64,000 nt of DNA from Claveliimonas bilis (GTDB lineage: Bacteria; Bacillota; Clostridia; Lachnospirales; Lachnospiraceae). Every line of letters starts with the position of its first letter. Position 1 is the stretch's first letter. Position numbers and translations under genes: made by a program. Positions 33,281 through 42,035 of this stretch are shown here, piece after piece. The notes beneath the pieces were generated by a model that made no database searches, was not told the DNA's origin, and saw only the letters and a list, made by a program, of their open reading frames with translations. The stretch is from contig NZ_AP024845.1 of assembly GCF_020892095.1 (NCBI RefSeq), forward strand, positions 186,001 through 250,000. Reading direction: 5' to 3'.

Positions 33281-36200
33281 CTATTTGCGGTATTTCCCTT
33301 TTGAACACACTGTAACTGCAATTCCGGCAAACGCCAAAATTCCTGCCGATACATAACCGGTAATCGGAGCGGTGTCACCTGTCCTTGCTGCCTTTTTATC
33401 AAGGGACACTTCTGCTCTATCCCCTGCAACTTCATCGGCATCTGCCTGCAATGCTGTCAGTATAGCCTGTGTCTTCTTATATTTCTCTTTTGCCTGTTCA
33501 TAAGCGGTTTCCGCCTCTTTTAAAGCAACTTCCTTCTCTTCTTTAATGGCAAGGGCTGCTACCACATTGGCATCCGCTTCATGCACGGCATCAATGTAAT
33601 CGTTCAGGTATGAGAAATCCGGATCCGTAATCGGGTTTGTCAAGGCATCCTCATAAGAAAGGAGGGTCGCCCGGAGGTTTAAGTCCTTCGCTTCCTCATA
33701 TGTTTTTTCCGCCTCTAGCAGCTTGTTGTTGGCATCCGCAAGGGCTACCGTTGCATCCACAAAGGCCTGCTGTGCCCCTGACAAGGTGTTAAATGCTCCA
33801 TCATAGGCTTTCTGTGCATCCCGAAGAGGGGTGATTTCTTCTACAATTGCATCGTATTCTTCTTTTGCCGTATCCGCAACTTCTTTTGCAGCATCCCGGA
33901 TTCCGGAAACGTTTTGGTATACCTCTCCTGCCGTCACTAAGTCAGAAGCAATCTTAGTCAGTTCTTTTTCTAGGTGTCCTATCTCATTTGATGCAGCTTT
34001 GATAGCATTTTCTGCCTTAGTTTTCTCTGCTTCTGCATCTTCCAAAGCCTTCTCTTTTATCTCCATATCCATTCGTTTGTCTAAGATATCTTTAAAGTAG
34101 GCATCTTCTATACGATTCTTTTCTTCAGCCGCTTCCATAAGGTCTTTTTCTTTTTCGGAATAAATGCTTACTGCATCATCGTAAGCTTTTTGTGGAGCTA
34201 CAAGCTCTTTCTTTGCATCTTCCAATTTCTTTTCCTTCTCCACTGTTACCGCATGATATTGGGATACCAGAACATTTGCATTGGCAAAATGTGCCTTTGC
34301 TTCATCCATAGATCCAATGGTAACTCCTGGCTGGTAGTAGAACAGCCCGTCCTTATATTGCCCTAAGGTATCGTAGAAAGCTTTCTCCTTTGCATCCTTT
34401 TCCGCCTTCTTAAACGCTGCATTTTCTTTTGCCTTCTGAAGTTCAGCATTCGCCGTATTTACTTTACCCTGTTTTTCCTCTACCGCTTTTTTTGCAGTTT
34501 CCGATTCTTTTTGCGCTGCTGCCACTTTTTCTTTTTCTGCCGTCACCTTACTTTCAGCTGTTTCTACAGCTTTACTCTTTGCTGTTACGTCAGATGATGC
34601 TGCATTGAAATCGGATGCTGCCTTTTCCGCATTTACCTTAGCAGTACTTTCTTCTTTCTGTTTATTGAAATAGTTCAAAGCTTTCGCATCCGCTTCTTTC
34701 TTTGCTGCAGTATAGTTCGCGTTAGCTACATCCAGAGCTTTCTTTGCTGTATCCAGAGCTTTCTTTGCCTGCTCAGTGATGGAAGGTGCATTGTAAAGGC
34801 TGTTATAGTAGTCCATGAACCGAGAATAGTAATCGTCAAACAAGTAATATCCATAATCTTCTGGGTTTTGATCTGCTGGGATGATACCCGCATTAAAAAA
34901 CACCTGACCGTGGCATGTACCGTATTTATTTGAATAGGTATTATATGCAAATCCTGTTGCCGTGTAATCTGAATCTATAATATTCAAATAATGCCCTGTC
35001 TGCCCGCCGTTTTGAGCTATATAATTCCTTTTCTCTTCATAATACCAGCCATCAAATGGATTTTTACTGCCACCATATCCCCAAGCAAGATTTTCTCCTA
35101 CAGTATAAAGCCCGGAATGGTTCTCAAGTACAGAGCCTATGTTGGTCTGCACCTGGGAAATAGCCATCAGCTGGTCAGATACATAAACTGGGTTTTCGCC
35201 GTCACGTCGGTTGCAGTGTTCCCCCTCCAAAAGCACGTCATAGTAACTCTTCAAAGTTTCTAAAGCAATCTTCATATTTTCCAAGGAGGTGGCATCCTTT
35301 GCACCCCCGATAGTAGTATACTGAGAATAGGATGGATTCGTCATCGCATCTGTTAATACATTAACGGCATCCTGGGACTTCATGGTTTCAAAAAAGCCAA
35401 GGGAGCCTTTTGCAATCTGGGCAGCGGCAGTGCTCTCCAACGCTTGTGCGTCTTTCAAAGCCTGCTGTGCCTCCTCATAATCTGTCTGTGCAGTATCCGC
35501 TTTCTTCTTAGACTCTTCTGCTGCTTTTTCTGCATTTTCCTTCTCTGTCAGGGCAGAAGCAGTATCCTTCTTTGCCTGCTCATACGTGTGGTTTGCATTA
35601 TCCATGGCCGTTTGGGCGTTGACCTTCGCGTTTTCTGCATCTGACAAGGCAGTATTTGCTTTTGCAAGCTCCCCTTCTGCCAACGTTAAAGACGACTGGG
35701 CAGCTGCAACTGCCTGATCTTTTTCTTTTTTCACTGCCTGGGCGCTTGCAAGCTCTCCGTTTGCTGTATCATATATGCCCTGCTTTTCTATCTGAACGGA
35801 TAAGGCAGAATCATATGTACCCTGTGCATTAATCGCCTCAATCTCCAAGTTGGCAAGGGTCTGTTCTGCATTCGCCTTTGTTTCCTCATCCCGGGCAGAA
35901 TTCACCGCTTCCTGGGCCTGGGCCACTTTCCCTTGTACTTCCTGAAGCGCTGCATAGGTGCGGTTTACTTCCGCTGTTGCGCGATCCAGCTCGCCTTGTG
36001 CTGCATTTACTTTTTCAACCGCCGCTGCATATTCCGGGGAATCTTCCAATGCGGAAGCAACGGCTTCGTCATAAACTTTTTTTGCTTCATCATAAGCAGC
36101 TTGTGCGGATACGATCACCTCTTCTGCTTCTGCCTTTGCCGCTTCTGCATCCTTTAATGCCTGCTGTGCATCGATATATTCCTGTGTGGAAGTCTCCTGG

Positions 36201-36778
36201 AGATTCTCCAGCTCATCAATCCTTGCCTGTGCATCTTTGACAGCCTGTTCCTTTTTTACGAGGTCATCATTAGCCTCATCAAGGGCATTCTTTTTCACAG
36301 TTACATCTTCCTCTGTAACCTTCACGGTTTCTTTGATTCCTTCCAACACCGTTTCTGCATCTTCCATAGCCTGCTGCGCCTTATCATAATCTTCCTGACG
36401 CTCTTTTAAGGCTGCTTCTGCTGCAAGCAGATTTTCACTGCTAGCATCCTTTAATAACCCGGCATTGTCAAACAATTCTTTGGCGTCTGATTGCGCTTTG
36501 GCAAATTGCTCCTTGGCGGTATCAACGGCCTGGTTACTTTTGTCAATGGCCGCAAGTGCATTTTTCGCTGCATCATCTGCTTCCTTTTTTGCCGTGTCAT
36601 ACTGTTTCTTAGCTTCCTGTTCCTCTTTTTCCGCTTTTGCGTTTGCGTCTTTTGCCTCACTTAAGCTGTTTGCCTCATCGGCAGCCTGGACGACCATTTG
36701 CATAGGAACACCCACTTGGGATGCTGCTACAGCAGCCAATGTTGCCGCTGTTGTTGCCTTCCATGCTCTCCTTTTCAT
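33281..36778 (-). CDS. Large secreted coiled-coil surface protein with central CAP/SCP domain and sortase-like tail
   Basis: 1,165 residues from ATG 36778 (AAGGAGG 9 bases upstream; the frame runs 20 codons further but without an SD). Signal peptide MKRRAWKATTAATLAAVAAS. Two Ala/Glu/Lys/Asp-rich coiled-coil blocks (about 35-425 and 660-1110, many AEKE/DAQKA-type heptads) flank a CAP domain near 440-640 (LENMKIALETLKSYYDVLL; VGENLAWGYGG; GQTGHYLNIIDSDYTATGFA; ...HGQVFFNAG). The C-terminus has ARTGDTAPI, a hydrophobic helix and a basic KGKYRK end, a variant of the PKTGD-type sorting signal without the Pro. It probably projects from the cell wall; the role of the CAP domain is unknown. It neighbours an IS256 remnant. 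Confidence 0.8.
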   Translation of the reverse strand: MKRRAWKATTAATLAAVAASQVGVPMQMVVQAADEANSLSEAKDANAKAEKEEQEAKKQYDTAKKEADDAAKNALAAIDKSNQAVDTAKEQFAKAQSDAKELFDNAGLLKDASSENLLAAEAALKERQEDYDKAQQAMEDAETVLEGIKETVKVTEEDVTVKKNALDEANDDLVKKEQAVKDAQARIDELENLQETSTQEYIDAQQALKDAEAAKAEAEEVIVSAQAAYDEAKKVYDEAVASALEDSPEYAAAVEKVNAAQGELDRATAEVNRTYAALQEVQGKVAQAQEAVNSARDEETKANAEQTLANLEIEAINAQGTYDSALSVQIEKQGIYDTANGELASAQAVKKEKDQAVAAAQSSLTLAEGELAKANTALSDAENAKVNAQTAMDNANHTYEQAKKDTASALTEKENAEKAAEESKKKADTAQTDYEEAQQALKDAQALESTAAAQIAKGSLGFFETMKSQDAVNVLTDAMTNPSYSQYTTIGGAKDATSLENMKIALETLKSYYDVLLEGEHCNRRDGENPVYVSDQLMAISQVQTNIGSVLENHSGLYTVGENLAWGYGGSKNPFDGWYYEEKRNYIAQNGGQTGHYLNIIDSDYTATGFAYNTYSNKYGTCHGQVFFNAGIIPADQNPEDYGYYLFDDYYSRFMDYYNSLYNAPSITEQAKKALDTAKKALDVANANYTAAKKEADAKALNYFNKQKEESTAKVNAEKAASDFNAASSDVTAKSKAVETAESKVTAEKEKVAAAQKESETAKKAVEEKQGKVNTANAELQKAKENAAFKKAEKDAKEKAFYDTLGQYKDGLFYYQPGVTIGSMDEAKAHFANANVLVSQYHAVTVEKEKKLEDAKKELVAPQKAYDDAVSIYSEKEKDLMEAAEEKNRIEDAYFKDILDKRMDMEIKEKALEDAEAEKTKAENAIKAASNEIGHLEKELTKIASDLVTAGEVYQNVSGIRDAAKEVADTAKEEYDAIVEEITPLRDAQKAYDGAFNTLSGAQQAFVDATVALADANNKLLEAEKTYEEAKDLNLRATLLSYEDALTNPITDPDFSYLNDYIDAVHEADANVVAALAIKEEKEVALKEAETAYEQAKEKYKKTQAILTALQADADEVAGDRAEVSLDKKAARTGDTAPITGYVSAGILAFAGIAVTVCSKGKYRK

Positions 36779-36951
36779 CTTAAATTTCCTCCTTGTTTCA
36801 AATACTCTATTTAAAGGATGAATTCCTGATGCAAGCAACTCAAGTAAGACCCACGGATTTTACATCCCTCTTTACTATAGCAAACTGACTTTTGTTCCTA
36901 CTTTTTAGCTAATCTCCCCATTTGCACACTTATATCTATAATCTGCCACAA

Positions 36952-36980
36952 ATTATAGCATATTGTACATTAGTTGTTAA
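36952..36980 (-). promoter_or_regulatory. Promoter of the large surface-protein gene
   Basis: Minus-strand TTAACA (36975-36980), a 17-base spacer and TATAAT (36952-36957), leaving a 5' leader of about 165 bases. Confidence 0.6.
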
Positions 36981-37094
36981 TATAATTTGATATTGATTTC
37001 ATTTTTTGACACATTTAAGAAGATATTAACTGATTACATGCATTTTTTGTTATAAAATTATAATGGATATGTTTAATATGATGATAATAAGAAA

Positions 37095-37139
37095 TTAAAA
37101 AAAGACATCTCACCCTAAACTTAAGGCTGTTGGGATGTC
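37095..37139 (-). terminator. Terminator beside the IS256 remnant
   Basis: GACATCTCACCCT (37104-37116) pairs with AGGCTGTTGGGATGTC (37124-37139) with small bulges. On the minus strand it is followed by seven T (complement of 37097-37103). It stops transcription leaving the transposase fragment. Confidence 0.75.
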
Positions 37140-37160
37140 ACAAAGTATATCCAAAGTTAC

Positions 37161-37463
37161 TCATCGCAACAATAGCCGGGCATGCAATAGAAATTCCATA
37201 GAGCCATAGCTGCTGTTTACACATTTACGTTTGTAACCATTCCGGTAATCGTCATTATCTGAACGCTCAGATTTTTCGTACCCAAGAGGATCCTCCATTT
37301 CTGCTTCCATCATTTCTTTGATTGTTCCGCCAAGTAGATCCTTGAGAGCATCCTGAATATCTTCGGCTGTCTGAATATCGTATTCTTCCAGTAGCTGATG
37401 GATAATGTTACGTTTCCCTTCTGTCATTTGTACCCGATGGACAGGTTTCTTTTGTTTTGCCAT
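37161..37463 (-). pseudogene. IS256-family (mutator-type) transposase, 5' fragment
   Basis: 100 codons, of which the first 83 or so (MAKQKKPVHRVQMTEGKRNI ... NDDYRNGYKRKCVNSSYGSME) match the N-terminus of IS256-family transposases, normally about 400 residues. The homology breaks at SSYGSME and a short unrelated tail (FLLHARLLLR) leads to a stop. The DDE catalytic domain is missing, so the element is dead. Upstream, GTGTGAAACTTTTTCTGT (about 37525-37545) resembles an IS256-type terminal repeat. The other end was not found, consistent with a deletion that removed the 3' part. It marks a past insertion next to the surface-protein gene. Confidence 0.8.
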
Positions 37464-37806
37464 AATAAAAGGCCCTCCTATGAATTAGATTTTATCATAG
37501 AAGAACCTTTGATGACATATTTACAGAAAAAGTTTCACACCGCCTATATAGATTACAGAAAAGGATAGAAGCACAGTCTTCTATCTTTTTTTACGATTTA
37601 CCATCACAAAAAATAGTTAATATAAATACATAATATTCTATTATCAATGTGTTTATATTAGATAATTTTTAGATAGAATCACCCACTAAATTTTTATTTA
37701 TTACTACGCCATTTTTGGCTTGTTACTACACCATCACTACGCCATTTTGGTAACAAGATATAATAATTTATAACAAAATATCTAAAAAGCAGCAATTTTA
37801 ATATCA
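37464..37806. repeat. AT-rich intergenic stretch with short repeats
   Basis: No gene. Two copies of ACTACGCCATTTT (37703-37715 and 37736-37748) and an inverted pair CTTGTTAC/GTAACAAG (37719-37726 and 37750-37757), which could fold into a 39-base stem-loop. It also holds the presumed left end of the IS256 remnant. It may be a small mobile-element scar. There are too few units and no spacers for CRISPR. Confidence 0.4.
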
Positions 37807-37829
37807 CCTTAAAAGCGGGTCAAACCCGC
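37807..37829 (-). terminator. Terminator of metA
   Basis: Minus-strand GCGGGT-TTG-ACCCGC (37829-37815) followed by TTTTAAGG, 13 bases past the metA stop. Confidence 0.75.
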
Positions 37830-37841
37830 ATAAAAACGCCC

Positions 37842-38762
37842 TTAAAACGGTGTTCCTATCATGTCGTACGGTGTTACCTGATATACATAATAATTAAGCC
37901 AATTTGTATAGAGATTGTTACCGTGCGCCCTCCAGGTCAGTAAAGGTTTGTTTTCCGGATTATTTTCCGGATAATAATTTTCGGGCATCTTGATAGGCAG
38001 TCCCTTGGACAGATCCCTCTTATATTCTCCATCCAAAGTAATTCTGTCATATTCCGGATGACCCATGACAAAAATCTGTCTTCCTTCCTCTGCCATGGAA
38101 AGAAATACGCCTGCTTTTTCTGATTCTGCTAAAATCGTAATCCTGTCATCTGCACGGAGCTTTTCCACAGGCACATCCGTATGGCGGGAATGAGGCGCTA
38201 AAAAGACATCGTCAAAGCCTCTCACAAGAGGAATTTTCCGGTTCAGCACCTTATGCCAGAATACGCCGAACAACTTTTCCTCCAAAGGCTCCTTGTTGAT
38301 CCCATAATGATAGTACAGGGCAGCCTGTGCTCCCCAGCAAAGATGGAGCGTGGAAGTTACATGGGTCTTTGTCCACTCCATGATCTCTGTCAGTTCTTCC
38401 CAGTAGTCTACTTCCTCAAACGGAATCTGCTCCACCGGAGCTCCTGTAATAATAAAACCGTCAAATTTCTGATCCTTAATATCTGTAAAAGGCAGGTAAA
38501 ATTTGTTTAAATGGCTGGTCGATGTGTTTTTTGATACATGACTTGACACATTTACAAAAACAACATCCACCTGCAGAGGTGTATTGGACAAAGAGCGGAG
38601 AATCTGAAGTTCTGTATCTTCCTTCAGCGGCATCAGATTCAAAAGTCCGATGCAGATCGGACGGATATCCTGATGAACAGCCCGGTGCTCATCCATGACA
38701 AAAATATTTTCCTGTTCCAATATCTCTTTTACCGGAAGATCGTTTTGTACTCGAATCGGCAT
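37842..38762 (-). CDS. metAA: Homoserine O-acetyltransferase (MetA type)
   Basis: 306 residues, full length. It activates homoserine for methionine synthesis. The catalytic Cys is Cys142 (LHLCWGAQAAL); the His and Glu of the triad are in VMGHPEYDR. Residue 111 is Glu (GAPVEQIPFEEVDYW). In this family Glu at 111 goes with acetyl-CoA and Gly with succinyl-CoA, so acetylation is predicted despite the MetA name. It starts 4 bases after the stop of the AI-2E-type permease gene. No SAM riboswitch or T-box is visible directly in front, so any methionine control must act further upstream. Confidence 0.95.
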   Translation of the reverse strand: MPIRVQNDLPVKEILEQENIFVMDEHRAVHQDIRPICIGLLNLMPLKEDTELQILRSLSNTPLQVDVVFVNVSSHVSKNTSTSHLNKFYLPFTDIKDQKFDGFIITGAPVEQIPFEEVDYWEELTEIMEWTKTHVTSTLHLCWGAQAALYYHYGINKEPLEEKLFGVFWHKVLNRKIPLVRGFDDVFLAPHSRHTDVPVEKLRADDRITILAESEKAGVFLSMAEEGRQIFVMGHPEYDRITLDGEYKRDLSKGLPIKMPENYYPENNPENKPLLTWRAHGNNLYTNWLNYYVYQVTPYDMIGTPF

Positions 38763-38765
38763 AGC

Positions 38766-40121
38766 TTACTCTCCTTTATTTTCCTTTTGTGAAATGTTTT
38801 CTTCTGAATGCACATAATTTCCCTCATCATCCACATAACTCATTTCATCGTAGTAATCCGAATGCCCGGGAAGATGCTTCTTCTCCAATCGGCTGTTAAT
38901 GATCATTTGGACGATATAATAAATTACTGCAAAGGTTGGTACTCCCATCAGCATACCCAGGAATCCGAAAAGTCCTCCGCCCAGCAAAATGGAAAAAATA
39001 ACCCAAAATGCTGACAAGCCTGTTGAATTTCCCAGGATCTTCGGACCTATAAAGTTTCCGTCCAGCTGCTGCAGTAAAAAGATAAAAATGATAAAATAAA
39101 TCCCCTTAACAGGATCAGAAAGCAGGATCAGGAGTGCACTGGGGATTGCTCCAATATAAGGACCGAAAAAGGGAATTACATTAGTCACCCCTACAATGAC
39201 GCTCACAAGCATGACATATGGCATATCAAGCAGGGAAATCCCAATAAAGCACAACACTCCGATGATAGCAGAATCTATGATTTTGCCAATGATAAAACCA
39301 CCAAAAATCTCATTGCTCTTTCTTGTCAGATGAAGGAGCACATTGGCATTGTGAAAAGAAAGCACTGCATATACCGTCTTCTTTGTCTGACGCACGAATT
39401 TTTCTTTACTGAACAGTATGTATACCGAGACAATGACACCGATCAGAGCATTAAATAATTCCCGAAGTATATTCAGCACTCCCACGGTAAGACTGGACAT
39501 CAGATCATTAGCCCGGGGCAGAAGATCCGTACGAAGCCAGGTCTGAAACATCTGTGCCCCCTCACTAATCCCTGCTTTCACAAGGTTACCTGCTGCCGAA
39601 TCGTTACTGTAAAGCTCATTGAGATCAGCGACAAAATCATTTAACTGCCCTGGAAGAGTAATCACCATATCACGGACACTTTTATATAATTCCGGAATCA
39701 ACATACTGAACAAAGCAATGATGATCACAAAAAACACAATGATCGCCAAAAAAATTCCCATTGCCCGTGAAAGCTTTGCCGCCTTTTGTTCGTTTTTCAG
39801 CTTTTTCTCCAAAAATGGAATAAAGTAGTGATCTACCTTTTTCACGATAGGATTTAAAAGATAGGCAATTACAAGTCCGTATAGAATGGGCTTCAATACA
39901 TCGATAACCTTCCAGAATACATCTGTAAGGTTTGTTGCTCTAAGCAACGCAAAATAAAAAACAATACTCGCTGCAATCACCAGAAAATAGGTCATTCCTT
40001 TTCCAAACTGCTGTCTGATCCAGGACGATCCCCTGCTGGCTCCGATCCGCAGACGATTACCATAATAACCGCTGTTGGTTTTGTTATTTTTCAGGTCCTT
40101 TTCCTGAGTTTCCTTTTCCAT
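38766..40121 (-). CDS. AI-2E family transporter (PerM/YtvI-like)
   Basis: 451 residues with about eight membrane helices. Family stretches: LKPILYGLVIAYLLNPIV near the N-terminus, SVYILFSKEKF, IIGKIIDSAIIGVLCFIG and LLQQLDGNFIGPKILGNSTG. An acidic/His-containing cytoplasmic tail follows (HLPGHSDYYDEMSYVDDEG). Members were named for autoinducer-2 export, but many are ion or proton-coupled exchangers, so the substrate is not assigned. It precedes metA by 3 bases. Confidence 0.88.
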   Translation of the reverse strand: MEKETQEKDLKNNKTNSGYYGNRLRIGASRGSSWIRQQFGKGMTYFLVIAASIVFYFALLRATNLTDVFWKVIDVLKPILYGLVIAYLLNPIVKKVDHYFIPFLEKKLKNEQKAAKLSRAMGIFLAIIVFFVIIIALFSMLIPELYKSVRDMVITLPGQLNDFVADLNELYSNDSAAGNLVKAGISEGAQMFQTWLRTDLLPRANDLMSSLTVGVLNILRELFNALIGVIVSVYILFSKEKFVRQTKKTVYAVLSFHNANVLLHLTRKSNEIFGGFIIGKIIDSAIIGVLCFIGISLLDMPYVMLVSVIVGVTNVIPFFGPYIGAIPSALLILLSDPVKGIYFIIFIFLLQQLDGNFIGPKILGNSTGLSAFWVIFSILLGGGLFGFLGMLMGVPTFAVIYYIVQMIINSRLEKKHLPGHSDYYDEMSYVDDEGNYVHSEENISQKENKGE

Positions 40122-40207
40122 TGTCTATTCAGATCCTTCCGATACTCATTACACATGTAGATTATATTATAGCAACGAATAGGGGAAAAAGCAAATTTGT
40201 TAAAACG

Positions 40208-40254
40208 TTAACGGGTGACGTAGTAAAGTTTAACTTTACTACGTCACCCGTTAA
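40208..40254. repeat. Perfect 47-base palindrome (23-base arms, 1-base centre)
   Basis: TTAACGGGTGACGTAGTAAAG and its continuation to 40230 is the exact reverse complement of 40232-40254. It lies 4 bases after the DUF1540 gene stop and before the AI-2E permease gene. The RNA would form a very long hairpin in either orientation. The following T content is low (GTTAACGTTTTAAC), so it is an atypical terminator or another element. Confidence 0.7.
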
Positions 40255-40258
40255 TCAT

Positions 40259-40582
40259 TTAACACTTAAATGTCGCACATTCTGTCTGCCCGCACTGACA
40301 GGCATTACTGCCTTCCACGCTGATCTTGCCGGCATGGCACTGGCAATTATCATTGTACCGGCATTGTGTTGCCTGACAATCTACGCTGCTGCATGCAGAT
40401 GCTGTCTGTCCGGCGGAATTTCCATAAGAATTCTGTGCGGATCCTTTTCTTTCCTCAAAGCTGTCGCAGCATGTCTCCTCTGCATTCTTTGCGGATGAGC
40501 CTCCCACCTGGATTTTGTCCAACGCACAGTAAAAATCTTTATTGTGCATACAAGTCTGTACAGTACATTTTAATTCCGGCAT
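40259..40582 (-). CDS. Cysteine-rich protein with two DUF1540 domains
   Basis: 107 residues, ATG with AAGGAGG 7 bases upstream. Two copies of a DUF1540-type metal-binding pattern: CTVQTCMHNKDFYCALDKIQ with ETCCDSF (residues 5-41), and CQATQCRYNDNCQCHAGKIS with CQCGQTECATF (69-105), joined by a Ser/Gly/Asn/Gln linker. The alternating Cys suggests zinc or iron binding. No signal peptide. Related small proteins occur in sporulating Clostridia, but no function is established here. Confidence 0.85.
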   Translation of the reverse strand: MPELKCTVQTCMHNKDFYCALDKIQVGGSSAKNAEETCCDSFEERKGSAQNSYGNSAGQTASACSSVDCQATQCRYNDNCQCHAGKISVEGSNACQCGQTECATFKC

Positions 40583-40646
40583 AATACTACCTCCTTAGAT
40601 TTGTTTATCAGAAGTAGTATCTGCATTTTTTTTATAAAATATACTT

Positions 40647-41081
40647 TTATTTTTTCTGTTCCATTCCAGGTGCATTTACAAACATTTCATGAAAATCAGG
40701 AAAATCTTTTTTCAGGGAAACCGGTCTGCCCTTGCTGTTTAAAAAGCAGTGCTTTGTAAGTCCCCGGCAGTGTACCATACCTGTTTTATCATCAACGATC
40801 TCATACTCCACTGTCATTTTGATCCCGTTATATTCCCGGATTTTCGTCTCTATTGTAACGCTCTCCCCAAAGTAAACCATCCGGCGATAGTCTGCCTCCA
40901 CAGAAAGGACCGGACTTACGATCCCTCTCCTTTCCATCTCATCGTACCCCATCCCCATTTGTTCCATGAAATCTGTCCTTGCTTCTTCAAACCAACGGAT
41001 ATAATTGGAATGATGTACAACTCCCATCTGATCTGTCTCATAATACTGTACTTTATGCCTGTAAAGCCTGATATTGTTCAT
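40647..41081 (-). CDS. Acyl-CoA thioesterase, 4HBT/YbgC-FadM type
   Basis: 144 residues, single hotdog domain. The active-site segment YYETDQMGVVHHSNYIRWFEEAR contains the Asp and the HxxY pattern of 4-hydroxybenzoyl-CoA thioesterase relatives. It hydrolyses acyl-CoA esters in the cytoplasm; chain or ring specificity cannot be read. Neighbours (DUF1540 protein, aldo/keto reductase) do not define a pathway. Confidence 0.9.
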   Translation of the reverse strand: MNNIRLYRHKVQYYETDQMGVVHHSNYIRWFEEARTDFMEQMGMGYDEMERRGIVSPVLSVEADYRRMVYFGESVTIETKIREYNGIKMTVEYEIVDDKTGMVHCRGLTKHCFLNSKGRPVSLKKDFPDFHEMFVNAPGMEQKK

Positions 41082-41141
41082 TTTGCTCCGCCTTTCTCTC
41101 TTACCTTTCCCCGGATTTCACCTGCCCAGTCTGACTAAAAT

Positions 41142-42005
41142 CTATTTGGAAGCCCCGCGTATACTCCCAAAGTCGGGATGCAGTCCTGACCAGCCGGCCT
41201 GAGCCATTGTTCCAATACGGTACATATCTTCTTTGCTGATCTCAAAACCAAATACATCCTGGTTCTGCTTCATTCTCTCTATTGTAGAGGATTTCGGAAG
41301 CGGAATAATTCCCCTTTGAAGGGCATAATGAATGCACAGCTGCGCCACAGAAACTCCGTAGGAATCAGCGATCTCCATCAGCATTTCATGATTAAGGAGC
41401 GCGCTTCTCCCTATGGGACTCCAGGCCTGAACCTGAATATTTTTTTCTTTACAGTATTGAACCGTCATCTCCTGAGTATAGCCCGGATGAAATTCAATCT
41501 GATCTACAGCCGGCCTGATTTCGCAATTTTGAAGAAGATTCTCGATATGATGAGGCAGGAAATTGCTTACACCGATCGCTCTTACCCGGCCGCTCCGGTA
41601 AATTTCCTCCATTCCTCTCCAGGTCTCAATATCCAGTCTCTTCCAGTCTTTATAGCCTTCTTCCGGCAAGGGCCAATGTATGAGATACATATCAAGATAA
41701 TCTGTCTCCAGTGTCTCCAGTGTCTTCTCAAAAGCCTTTTTTACATTTTCATATCCCATTTCTGTTTTCCAGGCTTTTGATGTAATAAAAAGCTCTTCTC
41801 GTTTTATGCCGCTGGCTTTGATTGCCTCGGCCAGATATCCTTCCGTTCCATAAAAAGATGCAGTGTCAAAATATCGGTATCCAGCGTCAATGGCTGTCCT
41901 TATAATCTCTGCACTTTTACTGTCAGCCGCTTTGAATGTACCAAATCCGATACACGGATTTTCCACACCGTTATTCAACTGAAATGCATCATACATATCC
42001 TTCAT
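41142..42005 (-). CDS. Aldo/keto reductase
   Basis: 287 residues from ATG 42005 (AAGGAG 9 bases upstream; a GTG eight codons earlier lies before the SD). NADPH-dependent carbonyl reductase with a TIM barrel. The catalytic tetrad is visible as Asp and Tyr in YFDTASFYGTE, Lys in LFITSKAW and His in MYLIHWP. Also AIGVSNFLPHHIENLL and the C-terminal PLPKSSTIERMKQNQDVF (cofactor loop). It resembles prokaryotic AKR5-type enzymes. Substrate unknown. Confidence 0.94.
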   Translation of the reverse strand: MKDMYDAFQLNNGVENPCIGFGTFKAADSKSAEIIRTAIDAGYRYFDTASFYGTEGYLAEAIKASGIKREELFITSKAWKTEMGYENVKKAFEKTLETLETDYLDMYLIHWPLPEEGYKDWKRLDIETWRGMEEIYRSGRVRAIGVSNFLPHHIENLLQNCEIRPAVDQIEFHPGYTQEMTVQYCKEKNIQVQAWSPIGRSALLNHEMLMEIADSYGVSVAQLCIHYALQRGIIPLPKSSTIERMKQNQDVFGFEISKEDMYRIGTMAQAGWSGLHPDFGSIRGASK

Positions 42006-42035
42006 CGCTTTTCTCTCCTTCCGGTTCACTAAAGT

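Noticed and set aside
37703-37757. Possible CRISPR-like repeats
   Set aside because: Only two 13-base copies, no regular spacers and no cas genes in the window.
38763-38765. SAM riboswitch or T-box directly before metA
   Set aside because: Only 3 bases separate metA from the preceding gene, leaving no room for a leader.
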